Source: Burkholderiales bacterium
GTDB taxonomy: Bacteria; Pseudomonadota; Gammaproteobacteria; Burkholderiales; Chitinimonadaceae
NCBI GenBank assembly: GCA_019234745.1
Contig: JAFAKZ010000467.1
Coordinates: 1 to 12,163 of the forward strand
Length of the DNA: 12,163 nucleotides
Direction of reading: 5' to 3'
Shown here piece by piece: positions 6,239-12,163 of this stretch. Positions within the stretch are counted from its first letter, which is position 1. The number at the start of each line of letters is the position of its first letter. The notes beneath the pieces were generated by a model. That model worked only from the letters and a program-made list of their open reading frames with translations, made no database searches and was not told the DNA's origin. The translations under genes and the position numbers were made by a program.

Positions 6239-6272
6239 GTAGGTCGGAAGGCGCTTCGCTTTTCCGACCTAC
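6239..6272. repeat. REP-like palindrome, copy 2
   Basis: GTAGGTCGGAA (6239-6249) and TTCCGACCTAC (6262-6272) form an 11-bp perfect inverted repeat around a loop containing GCGCTTCGC, which can pair further. It fills the 48-bp gap between the convergent ribB and nitronate monooxygenase genes, where it may act on both transcripts. Ends and loop resemble the copy at 5185-5219. No strong T tract is present. Confidence 0.75.
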
Positions 6273-6279
6273 AACACCC

Positions 6280-7317
6280 CTATAGCAGGCTCACCAGCTC
6301 CCGCGTCAACTCGGCCGCCGGAATCTCCTTGCAGCCGCTCGCATTCTGCCCGCTCCACAGCGAGGTAAAGTCGCCCGAACCGGCCGCCTCCGCCTTCGCG
6401 CGCAGGGGGGCGATGGCCGTCGTAGCGAGCGGGAAGCCGGGCGCAACGGGGTTGAGCGGCCCCAGCTCGCGCATCACCCGATTGACGATGCCGCGCGCGG
6501 GGCGTCCCGTGAACAGCGTCGTCACGGCCGTATGCCGCGCCGCCTCGCTCTTCAGCGCCGCGCGGTGAATGGCGCTGGTGCGCGACTCCGGGCACAGCAT
6601 ATAGGCCGTGCCTACCTGGGCCGCTATGGCGCCCAAGTCGAGCACCGCCTTCACGCCGCGGGCATCCACAATGCCGCCCGCTGCGATCACGGGCACGCGC
6701 ACGGCGCGGATGATCTGTGGCAAGAGCGCAAACGTACCCATCTGCTTGGTGAGGTCGTGCGATAGGAAGTGGCCACGATGGCCACCCGCTTCCCAGCCTT
6801 GGGCGATAATGGCGTCGACACCCTGCGCCTCGAGCCATAGCGCTTCCTCCACCGTCGTGGCGTTGCCGAGGACCTTGCTGCCCATGGCCCGCACGCGCGC
6901 CAGCAAGTCGGCGCTGGGCAGGCCGAAGTGGAAGCTCACCACGGGCGGGCGGAAGGCCTCGATGATCTCGGCCGTCTCCGCATTGAAGGCGGCGCGGCCC
7001 GGGCCAGGTGGGATGGTGGCGGGGTTGATGTCGTATTCCGCGTAATAGGGTGCGAGCGCGGCGCGCCAGGCAGCCTCGGCGGCAGCATCGGGCGTGGCCG
7101 AGGTATGGGCGAAGAAGTTGACGTTGAAGGGCTTGTCGGTCCCCGCGCGGACGGCGGCGAGTTCCGTCTTCATGGTCTCGGGCGAGAACAGCGCGGCGGG
7201 TAGCGAGCCCAGGCCGCCCGCATTGCTCACGGCCACAGCAAGTTCAAAACCCTGCACGCCAGCGAGCGGGGCCTGGATGATGGGAAGCTTAATGCCGAAG
7301 AGCGATTGCAGATTCAT
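6280..7317 (-). CDS. Nitronate monooxygenase / 2-nitropropane dioxygenase-like flavoprotein
   Basis: This 345-aa protein belongs to the FMN-dependent nitronate monooxygenase (2-nitropropane dioxygenase) TIM-barrel family. It starts with LFGIKLPIIQAPLAGV (6-21), followed by NAGGLGSLP (32-40). The key motif GWEAGGHRG (174-182) places the probable catalytic histidine at H180. The FMN phosphate-binding loops are AAGGI (212-216) and GTAYMLCPES (236-245). Members oxidise nitronates such as propionate 3-nitronate with O2, or act as NAD(P)H:quinone reductases; motifs do not settle which. ATG at 7317 is preferred because GAGGTGG lies 7 bases upstream and the sequence before it (open to 7422) looks non-coding. 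It is probably transcribed alone from the 100-bp gap to its right, convergent with ribB. FMN dependence gives a loose link to the riboflavin gene next door. Confidence 0.9.
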   Translation of the reverse strand: MNLQSLFGIKLPIIQAPLAGVQGFELAVAVSNAGGLGSLPAALFSPETMKTELAAVRAGTDKPFNVNFFAHTSATPDAAAEAAWRAALAPYYAEYDINPATIPPGPGRAAFNAETAEIIEAFRPPVVSFHFGLPSADLLARVRAMGSKVLGNATTVEEALWLEAQGVDAIIAQGWEAGGHRGHFLSHDLTKQMGTFALLPQIIRAVRVPVIAAGGIVDARGVKAVLDLGAIAAQVGTAYMLCPESRTSAIHRAALKSEAARHTAVTTLFTGRPARGIVNRVMRELGPLNPVAPGFPLATTAIAPLRAKAEAAGSGDFTSLWSGQNASGCKEIPAAELTRELVSLL

Positions 7318-7423
7318 ATTGATTCCACCTCTACTGTTCGTGAAGTTATGCTTCAAATGCAACAAATAAGAACGGGTTACGCCGTCTTGGTTCCCTGCTT
7401 GCGTGAATCTTGATGAGACCAAG

Positions 7424-8386
7424 CTACGCGGCGGCGATCATGCATTCGGCCAGCTGGGCTTCCAGTCTAGACCAGTTTCCCGATTCTGCCGCCACGATTA
7501 CCTCACAGCGCGAATCGCGCCGCCAGGCGATGTCGGTGGCACTGGCTTCGCCGCCCACCCAGTTGTACAGTAGCCAGCCATGGTCTGTGTGGAACACGCC
7601 CTTGGCGCGCAAGAGCGGCGGCAAATCCAGTGCAGCGTGGTCGCCCAGCCGCTGGAACAGTTCGGCCAGCGCGTTGGCGCGGAAGCGCTGCTCGGGTGGC
7701 CAGGACCAGCCCATACTGGCTTGCTGGACAGTGCCGGCGGACGCGAGGGATAGCGGGCGCGCCGGTCTGTAACGGCTTGTATCGCGTAGGTCGAGCAGGT
7801 CCAGATCGATTTGCCCGTGAAGGGTGGTACGCACGGCCAGCTTGGCGGGAAACATGCTGTTGGCGAGCGCCAGGAAGCGGTCGACCTGGTCCGCGTCGGC
7901 GCGGTCGCATTTATTGGCGACGAGTACGTCCGCCAGGGCAATCTGGTCACGCCAAGTCTCATTGCTGGTATAGCGCACGTCGTCCAGGCTGCGTGGGTCG
8001 ACCAGCGTGATGACGGGGCCGATGTCGAGGACTTTAGCCAGCATGGGCTCGCGCAGCAGGTCGATGATGCCGGTAGGGTGGCCCAGGCCGCTCGGTTCGA
8101 TCAGCAGGCGGTCGGGCCGGCGTTCGCGCAGCAGCTTCGTGATACTCACGCGCAGCATGGGGCTGGTCACGCAGCAGATGCAGCCGCCCGGTACTTCCAC
8201 CACATTGAGACCATCTGCCGCGCCGCTGATGGCGGCGCCATCGATGCCCACTTCGCCGAACTCATTGACCAGCACGGCCCAGAATTCGCAGGCTGGCTTG
8301 TTCGCCAGCAAGTGGCGTACGGCGGTCGTCTTGCCGACGCCCAGAAAACCCGTGATCAGGTTGAGTGGGACGCGCCTATCGCTCAC
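7424..8386 (-). CDS. CobW/P47K-family (G3E) GTPase, probable metallochaperone
   Basis: This 320-aa G3E GTPase has a Walker A motif GFLGVGKTT (13-21), NEFGEVGID (41-49), the metal-binding CxCC in GGCICC (67-72; C69, C71, C72), EPSGLGHP (97-104) and NKCD (158-161) for guanine recognition. A C-terminal CobW_C-like domain (about 215-310) ends the protein. Family members deliver zinc, cobalt or other metals to client enzymes using GTP. Nothing here identifies the metal or client, and no Zur box or cobalamin gene is visible nearby. The chosen GTG start at 8386 overlaps the stop of the upstream ParA-like gene as GTGA, a translational-coupling arrangement; a GTG at 8416 in the same frame would lie deeper inside that gene. 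The two are therefore an operon. Confidence 0.92.
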   Translation of the reverse strand: MSDRRVPLNLITGFLGVGKTTAVRHLLANKPACEFWAVLVNEFGEVGIDGAAISGAADGLNVVEVPGGCICCVTSPMLRVSITKLLRERRPDRLLIEPSGLGHPTGIIDLLREPMLAKVLDIGPVITLVDPRSLDDVRYTSNETWRDQIALADVLVANKCDRADADQVDRFLALANSMFPAKLAVRTTLHGQIDLDLLDLRDTSRYRPARPLSLASAGTVQQASMGWSWPPEQRFRANALAELFQRLGDHAALDLPPLLRAKGVFHTDHGWLLYNWVGGEASATDIAWRRDSRCEVIVAAESGNWSRLEAQLAECMIAAA

Positions 8387-9006
8387 TGCGCCAGCCAGTC
8401 GACGATGGGCTGCCACTGCTCGCGGTCCTTCGCCACGCGCGGGGCCGGCAGATCAAACAGGCCCAGGCCACGCGGCAGCGTCTGCAGGTAGTATTGCGTA
8501 TCGCGCAGGCAGGTGAGCACGGGCAGGTCGAACCTGGCCAGGAACTCCACCAGTTGGTTGGCCGCGCGAGTCCCGGCCTTTACGCGCATGCCTACCACGC
8601 CTACTTCCACGCGGCCCTTGCGCACGCGCTTTTCTTCCGCCAGGCGCGCGAAGAAGTCCTCGCTCGCCCACATATCGAAGCTGGACGGCTGCACGGGCAC
8701 CAGGATGCGGTCGGTGAGCTTGAGCACACCCTCCAGGCGCTTGCCGTGCAGGCCGGCCGGCGTATCGAGCACGGCGATCTGGCTGTCCTTGGGCGGCTTC
8801 GATAGATCGTCGCCCTCGATTTCCCAGTGCGCGATGGGCGGGAAATTGTCCGAGCGCAGGCCCAGCCAATGCTGCGCCGACTGCTGGCGGTCGATATCGC
8901 CGATGACGACGCGCTTGCCTTCCCAGGCGAAATAGGTGGCGAGATTGGTGGTCAGCGTGGACTTGCCCGCGCCGCCCTTGGGGTTCGCAATCAGAATGGT
9001 TTGCAT
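8383..9006 (-). CDS. ParA/MinD-like ATPase, orphan
   Basis: This 207-aa protein is a ParA-superfamily ATPase. The deviant Walker A is KGGAGKST (10-17), the A' motif is GDIDRQQSA (36-44) and Walker B is LDTPAG (80-85), followed by VPVQPSSFDMWAS (103-115), typical of short ParA proteins. It lacks the N-terminal DNA-binding extension of long ParAs, and no parB gene adjoins it, so it is an orphan. It may position an intracellular cargo or act in partition with ParB encoded elsewhere. ATG at 9006 opens the family-typical MQTILIANPKGG; the frame stays open to 9069 without a better start. The ribosome site is poor. The downstream CobW-family gene starts within its stop codon, so expression is coupled. 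It is unlikely to be the chromosomal parA, which normally sits beside parB. Confidence 0.9.
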   Translation of the reverse strand: MQTILIANPKGGAGKSTLTTNLATYFAWEGKRVVIGDIDRQQSAQHWLGLRSDNFPPIAHWEIEGDDLSKPPKDSQIAVLDTPAGLHGKRLEGVLKLTDRILVPVQPSSFDMWASEDFFARLAEEKRVRKGRVEVGVVGMRVKAGTRAANQLVEFLARFDLPVLTCLRDTQYYLQTLPRGLGLFDLPAPRVAKDREQWQPIVDWLAQ

Positions 9007-9229
9007 AGAAATGCTGCGGTATGCCGCCCGGCCGGAAGCCCGCGGCACAAAGTCATGAAATGGGGACAAATGTTACGCGCGTATGAACACCAGGGGAAGC
9101 GGGGCGTATCCCGAATCCATCGTCGTGCAGGCGTGTAACAGTCTGATTCTAGGGTATTCCAGCCGACTGGCCGACACGGCTTGAATAGAGCGGGACCGGC
9201 ATCGGCGCCATGGCCGACAAGCTGGAAAG

Positions 9230-9303
9230 TGGAGCGGGCGATGGGAATCGAACCCACGGCACAAGCTTGGGAAGCTTGGGTATTACCATTATACGACGCC
9301 CGC
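9230..9303 (-). tRNA. tRNA-Gly (anticodon CCC)
   Basis: On the minus strand the acceptor arms GCGGGCG and CGCCCGC (9297-9303 and 9234-9240) pair perfectly. A D-arm GTATAATGGTAATAC, an anticodon stem CAAGC/GCTTG with loop TTCCCAA (anticodon CCC), and a T-arm with GGTTCGATTCC are all in place. The discriminator is T and the terminal CCA is encoded (9230-9232). It reads GGG codons. It stands alone, between the ParA-like gene and the large secreted protein. Confidence 0.97.
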
Positions 9304-9312
9304 GCGGGGTGG

Positions 9313-9342
9313 ATTCTAGCAGGGTTGGCGATACGATGGCAG
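9313..9342 (-). promoter_or_regulatory. Candidate tRNA-Gly promoter
   Basis: On the minus strand CTGCCA (9337-9342) and TAGAAT (9313-9318) are separated by 18 bp, with the -10 nine bases upstream of the mature tRNA 5' end. The -10 matches consensus at 5 of 6 positions. A GC-rich stretch resembling a stringent discriminator (CCCCGCGC) lies between the -10 and the tRNA. Confidence 0.5.
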
Positions 9343-9349
9343 TAGCATG

Positions 9350-9426
9350 AAAAAGCGGCCCGATGCCACGGAGCCCCTGATTAAGTACGCGGGTACTTGA
9401 TCAGAGGCTCCCTAGCTGCATCGGGC
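9350..9426 (-). terminator. Very long hairpin terminator of the large secreted-protein gene
   Basis: A 9-bp outer stem, GCCCGATGC (9358-9366) with GCATCGGGC (9418-9426), encloses an inner stem of about 18 bp (9371-9388 with 9393-9410) with one mismatch, one wobble pair and a GCGG loop. On the minus strand it begins 27 bp after the secreted-protein stop and is followed by CGC and five T (9350-9354). It fits an intrinsic terminator, although it is much longer than usual. Confidence 0.75.
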
Positions 9427-9453
9427 TGCCGGCCCAGCCGTTTCCGCGTCTCC

Positions 9454-11736
9454 TCAAAAGCTGTAGACGAGGGAATAGCGCTTGGCCGCCAACATATCCG
9501 CTACCGAATAGCCGTAGCCAACGTATACGGAGACGTTACTGAAAGCGGTGACATCGAGATTGCTCACGATTGGGACCGTCGTGTTCGCCAGCGCACCCGA
9601 GGAATAGGCCGGATAATTGGTATCAAAGACCGGGACCCAGCCACCCCCCGTATGGAAGTACAACCGGCCGTTTGCCATGGCCGCCACATAGATTTGGCCT
9701 TGCTTGCCAAGGTCGGCCGGTGCGACCTGGACATTCGCTGTCAAGGTCAGGGCCGAGCGTGGGCCGGACGCCTGCGCAGTGAAGCTGTACGGCATGGCGT
9801 TGTACTTGACCGTGCCATGCAGGGCAGGCGCTGCGCCCTCGCAGTGCTGCACGAAATCGGCCGCGAAGCTGATCACGCTGCCACCGCTGCCGACAACCAG
9901 TTGATTCACCGTAAAGCTGCCCGTCGACGTGTTGCAGCCGCGGCCGGCGCCCGATACATCCAGGCCGGGTGCCGCGCCCTGGGAGGGATAGCGGGCAGTG
10001 TTGCTGTAGGTGGTGCCGACCTGCAGCGAGCTACCCGTCGGTGCGGCGAAACTGAGGGACCAATAATTGCCGTCATTGACGCTGACCTGCACCGCGCCGG
10101 TGCTCCCACTAATGCTGAACTGCCCATTGCTTGGCGTGTCGGTGAGGCTGCCGCCGCCGCCAATATAGTCGCCAGCATCGCTCGAGTAGCTAAACAGGCT
10201 TTCCGCTGCGTCTGCGCCCTTTACCGTTACGGTGACGCTGTTCATCGCGGTCGCGCCTGTGCTGTCCGTCACCGTCAGCTGGAAAGTCAGGGTTTGGTCG
10301 CTTGACCAGGCCGGTGCGGTGAATGTGGCAGATGCGCTGTTTGCGTTCACCAGACTTACGTTGGGGCCACTCGTCTGCTTCCAGCTGTAGCCGACGAGCT
10401 TTGCGCTGCCTTGGGCAAAGGATTGCGTGCCATCCAGCGTTTCGTTCTGCTGGGCATAAAGCGTCGAGTTTGCACTGGCGATCGCGACAGGAGCGGTGCT
10501 GACCGTCGGGATTGTGCTGTTGTAGCGGATGGCGCCGGCCAGCTTGGGCACGCCGTCCTCGCAGTGCTGTTGGAAGTCCGCAGCAAAAGTCGATATGTTT
10601 CCTTGGCTGTCGAGGCTCAGGTCGCGAATGACAAATACGCCCTGGGACACATTGCAGCCGCGGCCATCACCCGACACATCCAGACCCGGTGCGGTAGGCG
10701 ACTGGAATGGGTAGCGCGTGGCGTTCGCATAGGTGTTGCCGACGACGAGCTGGCTGCCGTTTGGTGCGGCAAAGTCCAGGGACCAATATGCACCGTTGTT
10801 CACGGATACATGGACGTGGCCGGTAGTGCCGGACAAACTGAAGCTGCCATCGCTGGCCGTAATTGTTTGCGTGATGCCGCTACCGATGTAGTCGCCCGAG
10901 TCGCTGGCCAAATAGAGCTCGGTCTTGGGTGCGTTGCTGCCGTTGACCGTTACCGCCTGCGTCGTGGTGTCGGACTGACCGGCGCTGTCAGTGATAGTGA
11001 GTTGGAACACCAGGGTTTGCGTGGTGCTCAGGCTCGGTGCAGTGAAGCTGGCAGTAGCCGCGTTTGCGTTTGCAATCTGCACGGCGGGGCCGGACAGCTG
11101 CGTCCAGGCGTAACTCGCAATGGTCTTGCCGCTGTAGGCGACAGAGTCGCTGCCATCGAGCGACACGGTTGCCCCTGCATCGATCTGCTGGGCTTTGGGG
11201 GCCAGCGCAACGGGCGCCGTGGGAATAAGGGGTACCGTGCTGTTATAGCGGACGGCACCCGTCAACTTGGCTGTGCCGTCTTCGCAATGCTGGATGAAGT
11301 CGGCGGCGAAACTCTGGACCGAACCGTTGTTCGCCGTATAGTCCCGCACGACGAAGAAACCCTTGGATACATTGCAGCCACGGCCATCGCCAGATACGTC
11401 CAGGCCTGGCGCCGTAGGGGCCTGGAAGGGGAAGCGGGTCGCCTGGTCGTACTTGCCGACGCCGAACGTGGTACCGACGGGTGCCGCAAAACTCAGGGTC
11501 CAGTTTACATAGCTACTGGAGCTAGTGTTGTTGACGCTGATGTTGACGCCGCCATCGTAGTTGGTCGACGCGACGAAGGCGTAGTCGGGGGAATTCAGCG
11601 TCTGCGTGATGCCGCCGCCGATATAGTCGCCCGAGTCGCTTGCCATCCAAAGCGCCGTGGTGCCCGCAGCGAGCGCTGTTGTGAGCGTGCAGCAACACAG
11701 GGCCATGAGGCCCAATAACTTCCTGGATAGGTTCAT
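9454..11736 (-). CDS. Large secreted protein with three cysteine-pair modules and two Ig/PKD-like domains
   Basis: This 760-aa exported protein has a signal peptide (1-24, with CCC at 14-16 and cleavage near ALA-AG). It alternates three copies of a roughly 140-aa module (26-169, 273-409, 514-648) with two Ig/PKD-like domains (170-268, 410-510) and ends in a distinct C-terminal domain (649-760). Each module has SDSGDYIG or a variant near its start, then FAAP, PGLDVSGxGRGCN, and FAADFxQHC near its end. Its two conserved cysteines are 30-31 residues apart (C121/C151, C361/C392, C601/C632), probably a disulfide. The Ig-like domains contain SYAWTQLSGP and FQLTITDSAG. There is no cell-wall anchor, lipobox or obvious catalytic motif. 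I recall similar modules in other secreted bacterial proteins, but their function is unknown; adhesion or surface binding is a guess. The Shine-Dalgarno is weak (GAG, 8 bases before ATG). Confidence 0.88.
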   Translation of the reverse strand: MNLSRKLLGLMALCCCTLTTALAAGTTALWMASDSGDYIGGGITQTLNSPDYAFVASTNYDGGVNISVNNTSSSSYVNWTLSFAAPVGTTFGVGKYDQATRFPFQAPTAPGLDVSGDGRGCNVSKGFFVVRDYTANNGSVQSFAADFIQHCEDGTAKLTGAVRYNSTVPLIPTAPVALAPKAQQIDAGATVSLDGSDSVAYSGKTIASYAWTQLSGPAVQIANANAATASFTAPSLSTTQTLVFQLTITDSAGQSDTTTQAVTVNGSNAPKTELYLASDSGDYIGSGITQTITASDGSFSLSGTTGHVHVSVNNGAYWSLDFAAPNGSQLVVGNTYANATRYPFQSPTAPGLDVSGDGRGCNVSQGVFVIRDLSLDSQGNISTFAADFQQHCEDGVPKLAGAIRYNSTIPTVSTAPVAIASANSTLYAQQNETLDGTQSFAQGSAKLVGYSWKQTSGPNVSLVNANSASATFTAPAWSSDQTLTFQLTVTDSTGATAMNSVTVTVKGADAAESLFSYSSDAGDYIGGGGSLTDTPSNGQFSISGSTGAVQVSVNDGNYWSLSFAAPTGSSLQVGTTYSNTARYPSQGAAPGLDVSGAGRGCNTSTGSFTVNQLVVGSGGSVISFAADFVQHCEGAAPALHGTVKYNAMPYSFTAQASGPRSALTLTANVQVAPADLGKQGQIYVAAMANGRLYFHTGGGWVPVFDTNYPAYSSGALANTTVPIVSNLDVTAFSNVSVYVGYGYSVADMLAAKRYSLVYSF
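9793..11661 (-). repeat. Three in-gene repeats of the cysteine-pair module
   Basis: Module copies are encoded at 11230-11661, 10510-10920 and 9793-10197. They are spaced about 720 bp apart, with Ig/PKD-like domains (10933-11229 and 10207-10509) between them. DNA similarity is obvious around the GRGCN segment, near 9933, 10653 and 11371. The first two copies are closest; the third has lost the FPFQ-x-PTAPG form (PSQGAAPG) and the acidic residue after QHCE. This looks like duplication of a module-plus-linker unit. Confidence 0.85.
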
Positions 11737-11851
11737 GATAAAACTCGAAAAAATTGATCAGAGCGTATGCGAGTACGAGTTGTGGCGCGCCTATCATCCG
11801 GCTGGGCCATAGTCCGCGCGGAATATTAGCAGAAGCGTGCGCGCAAGCAGA

Positions 11852-11867
11852 TGTTTCACGTGAAGCA
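11852..11867. promoter_or_regulatory. parS: Second parS-like site (one mismatch)
   Basis: TGTTTCACGTGAAGCA matches the palindromic parS form TGTTTCACGTGAAACA at 15 of 16 positions; the only change is near the edge, at position 14. It lies in the divergent intergenic region between the large secreted protein and the DUF885 gene, about 7.2 kb from the perfect site at 4659. Chromosomes usually carry several parS sites clustered near the origin, and single edge changes often keep ParB binding. The sequence is seen directly; function is inferred. Confidence 0.8.
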
Positions 11868-11888
11868 TTGCAGGGAAGCATGCGCACC

Positions 11889-11920
11889 TTGCAACACCAT
11901 ACCTGCCGGTATGGCATAAT
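11889..11920 (+). promoter_or_regulatory. Promoter with a dyad in a 20-bp spacer, MerR-type architecture
   Basis: TTGCAA (11889-11894) and CATAAT (11915-11920) are 20 bp apart, too long for normal sigma70 use. The spacer holds a perfect 7-bp dyad, CCATACC (11897-11903) and GGTATGG (11908-11914), centred within one base of the middle. This is the layout of MerR-family promoters, where an activator twists an overlong spacer. The -10 lies 36 bp before the DUF885 start. No merR-like gene is in the window. Confidence 0.45.
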
Positions 11921-11956
11921 CGCCGCCACGACACCAACCCATAACGGAGACAACCC

Positions 11957-12163
11957 ATGCCCCTGATCCGCCGCCGCACGCTGGCCCGTGCCGTGACCAT
12001 CGCCTTCGGCCTGACGACCCTGGCGGCGCAAGCGGCCACACCGGCCGACGCCAAGTTCGAAGCGCTGACGCACGATTTCTACGAGCACTACCTGGCGTCG
12101 CACCCGGAAGAGGCGACGCAGCTGGGCGACCATCGTTTTGACAAGCGTGTGCATGACCAGTCC
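11957..12163 (+). CDS. DUF885-family exported protein, 5' part
   Basis: Only the first 69 codons lie in the window; the frame is open at the right edge. A signal peptide is clear: RRR at 5-7, a hydrophobic core about 10-24, and cleavage near AQA/AT at 26-27. The mature start, with FEALTHDFYEHYLASHPEEATQLGDHRFD spread over residues 34-62, matches the N terminus of DUF885 proteins, a family of roughly 600-aa exported helical proteins with a zinc-peptidase-like HExxH motif in the part not seen here. GGAG (11946-11949) is 7 bases before ATG. The substrate is unknown. The possible MerR-type promoter just upstream hints at inducible expression. Confidence 0.8.
   Translation, partial: MPLIRRRTLARAVTIAFGLTTLAAQAATPADAKFEALTHDFYEHYLASHPEEATQLGDHRFDKRVHDQS

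Noticed and set aside
9397..10305. 302-aa open frame on the plus strand starting within the long hairpin
   Set aside because: It lies antisense to the secreted-protein gene, starts in the terminator palindrome and shows shadow-like composition.
10411..11718. 435-aa open frame on the plus strand, antisense to the secreted-protein gene
   Set aside because: The minus-strand protein has a signal peptide, triplicated modules and conserved cysteines. The plus frame only mirrors its repeats and has no independent features.

Overview
The window is GC-rich DNA with bacterial gene density, close spacing and Shine-Dalgarno sites. A three-gene proton-translocating transhydrogenase (pntAA-pntAB-pntB), an FMN riboswitch in front of a monofunctional ribB, a CCA-encoding tRNA-Gly, ParB-type parS sites and REP-like palindromes together suggest a high-GC beta- or gammaproteobacterium (Burkholderiales or Xanthomonadales-like). 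The genus cannot be settled from this sequence alone.

Left part (1-4590): a small exported Lys/Gln-rich protein on the minus strand is followed by an intergenic region of about 450 bp holding a three-copy GTTTGAA/TTCAAAC array and a hairpin that looks like a terminator facing the wrong way. The pnt operon then runs rightward (801-3720). It encodes the NAD(H) domain, a short three-helix membrane subunit and the membrane plus NADP(H) subunit of the transhydrogenase, which uses the proton gradient to make NADPH. A clean intrinsic terminator (3756-3785) closes it. A secreted amino-acid-type solute-binding protein follows.

Middle (4590-6280): a perfect 16-bp parS sequence (4659-4674) lies in the short gap before a DUF962/Mpo1-like membrane protein. 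Next come a REP-like palindrome, a probable promoter, a leader hairpin, an FMN riboswitch with a GC-rich expression-platform hairpin, and ribB. This is a standard feedback-controlled riboflavin supply unit. A second REP-like palindrome sits between the convergent ribB and the next gene.

Right part (6280-12163): on the minus strand are a nitronate monooxygenase-like flavoprotein, a CobW/G3E-family GTPase translationally coupled (GTGA overlap) to an orphan ParA-like ATPase, tRNA-Gly(CCC), and a 760-aa secreted protein. That protein carries three copies of a roughly 140-residue cysteine-pair module separated by Ig/PKD-like domains and ends at a very long hairpin terminator. At the right edge, a second near-perfect parS (11852-11867) and a MerR-style promoter (dyad in a 20-bp spacer) precede the 5' end of a DUF885 exported protein that runs off the window.

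Most genes are housekeeping or widely distributed. The least ordinary points are the two parS sites about 7.2 kb apart flanking an orphan ParA/CobW pair, which suggest an origin-proximal ParB-loaded region; the triplicated cysteine-pair secreted protein; and several palindromic regulatory elements.
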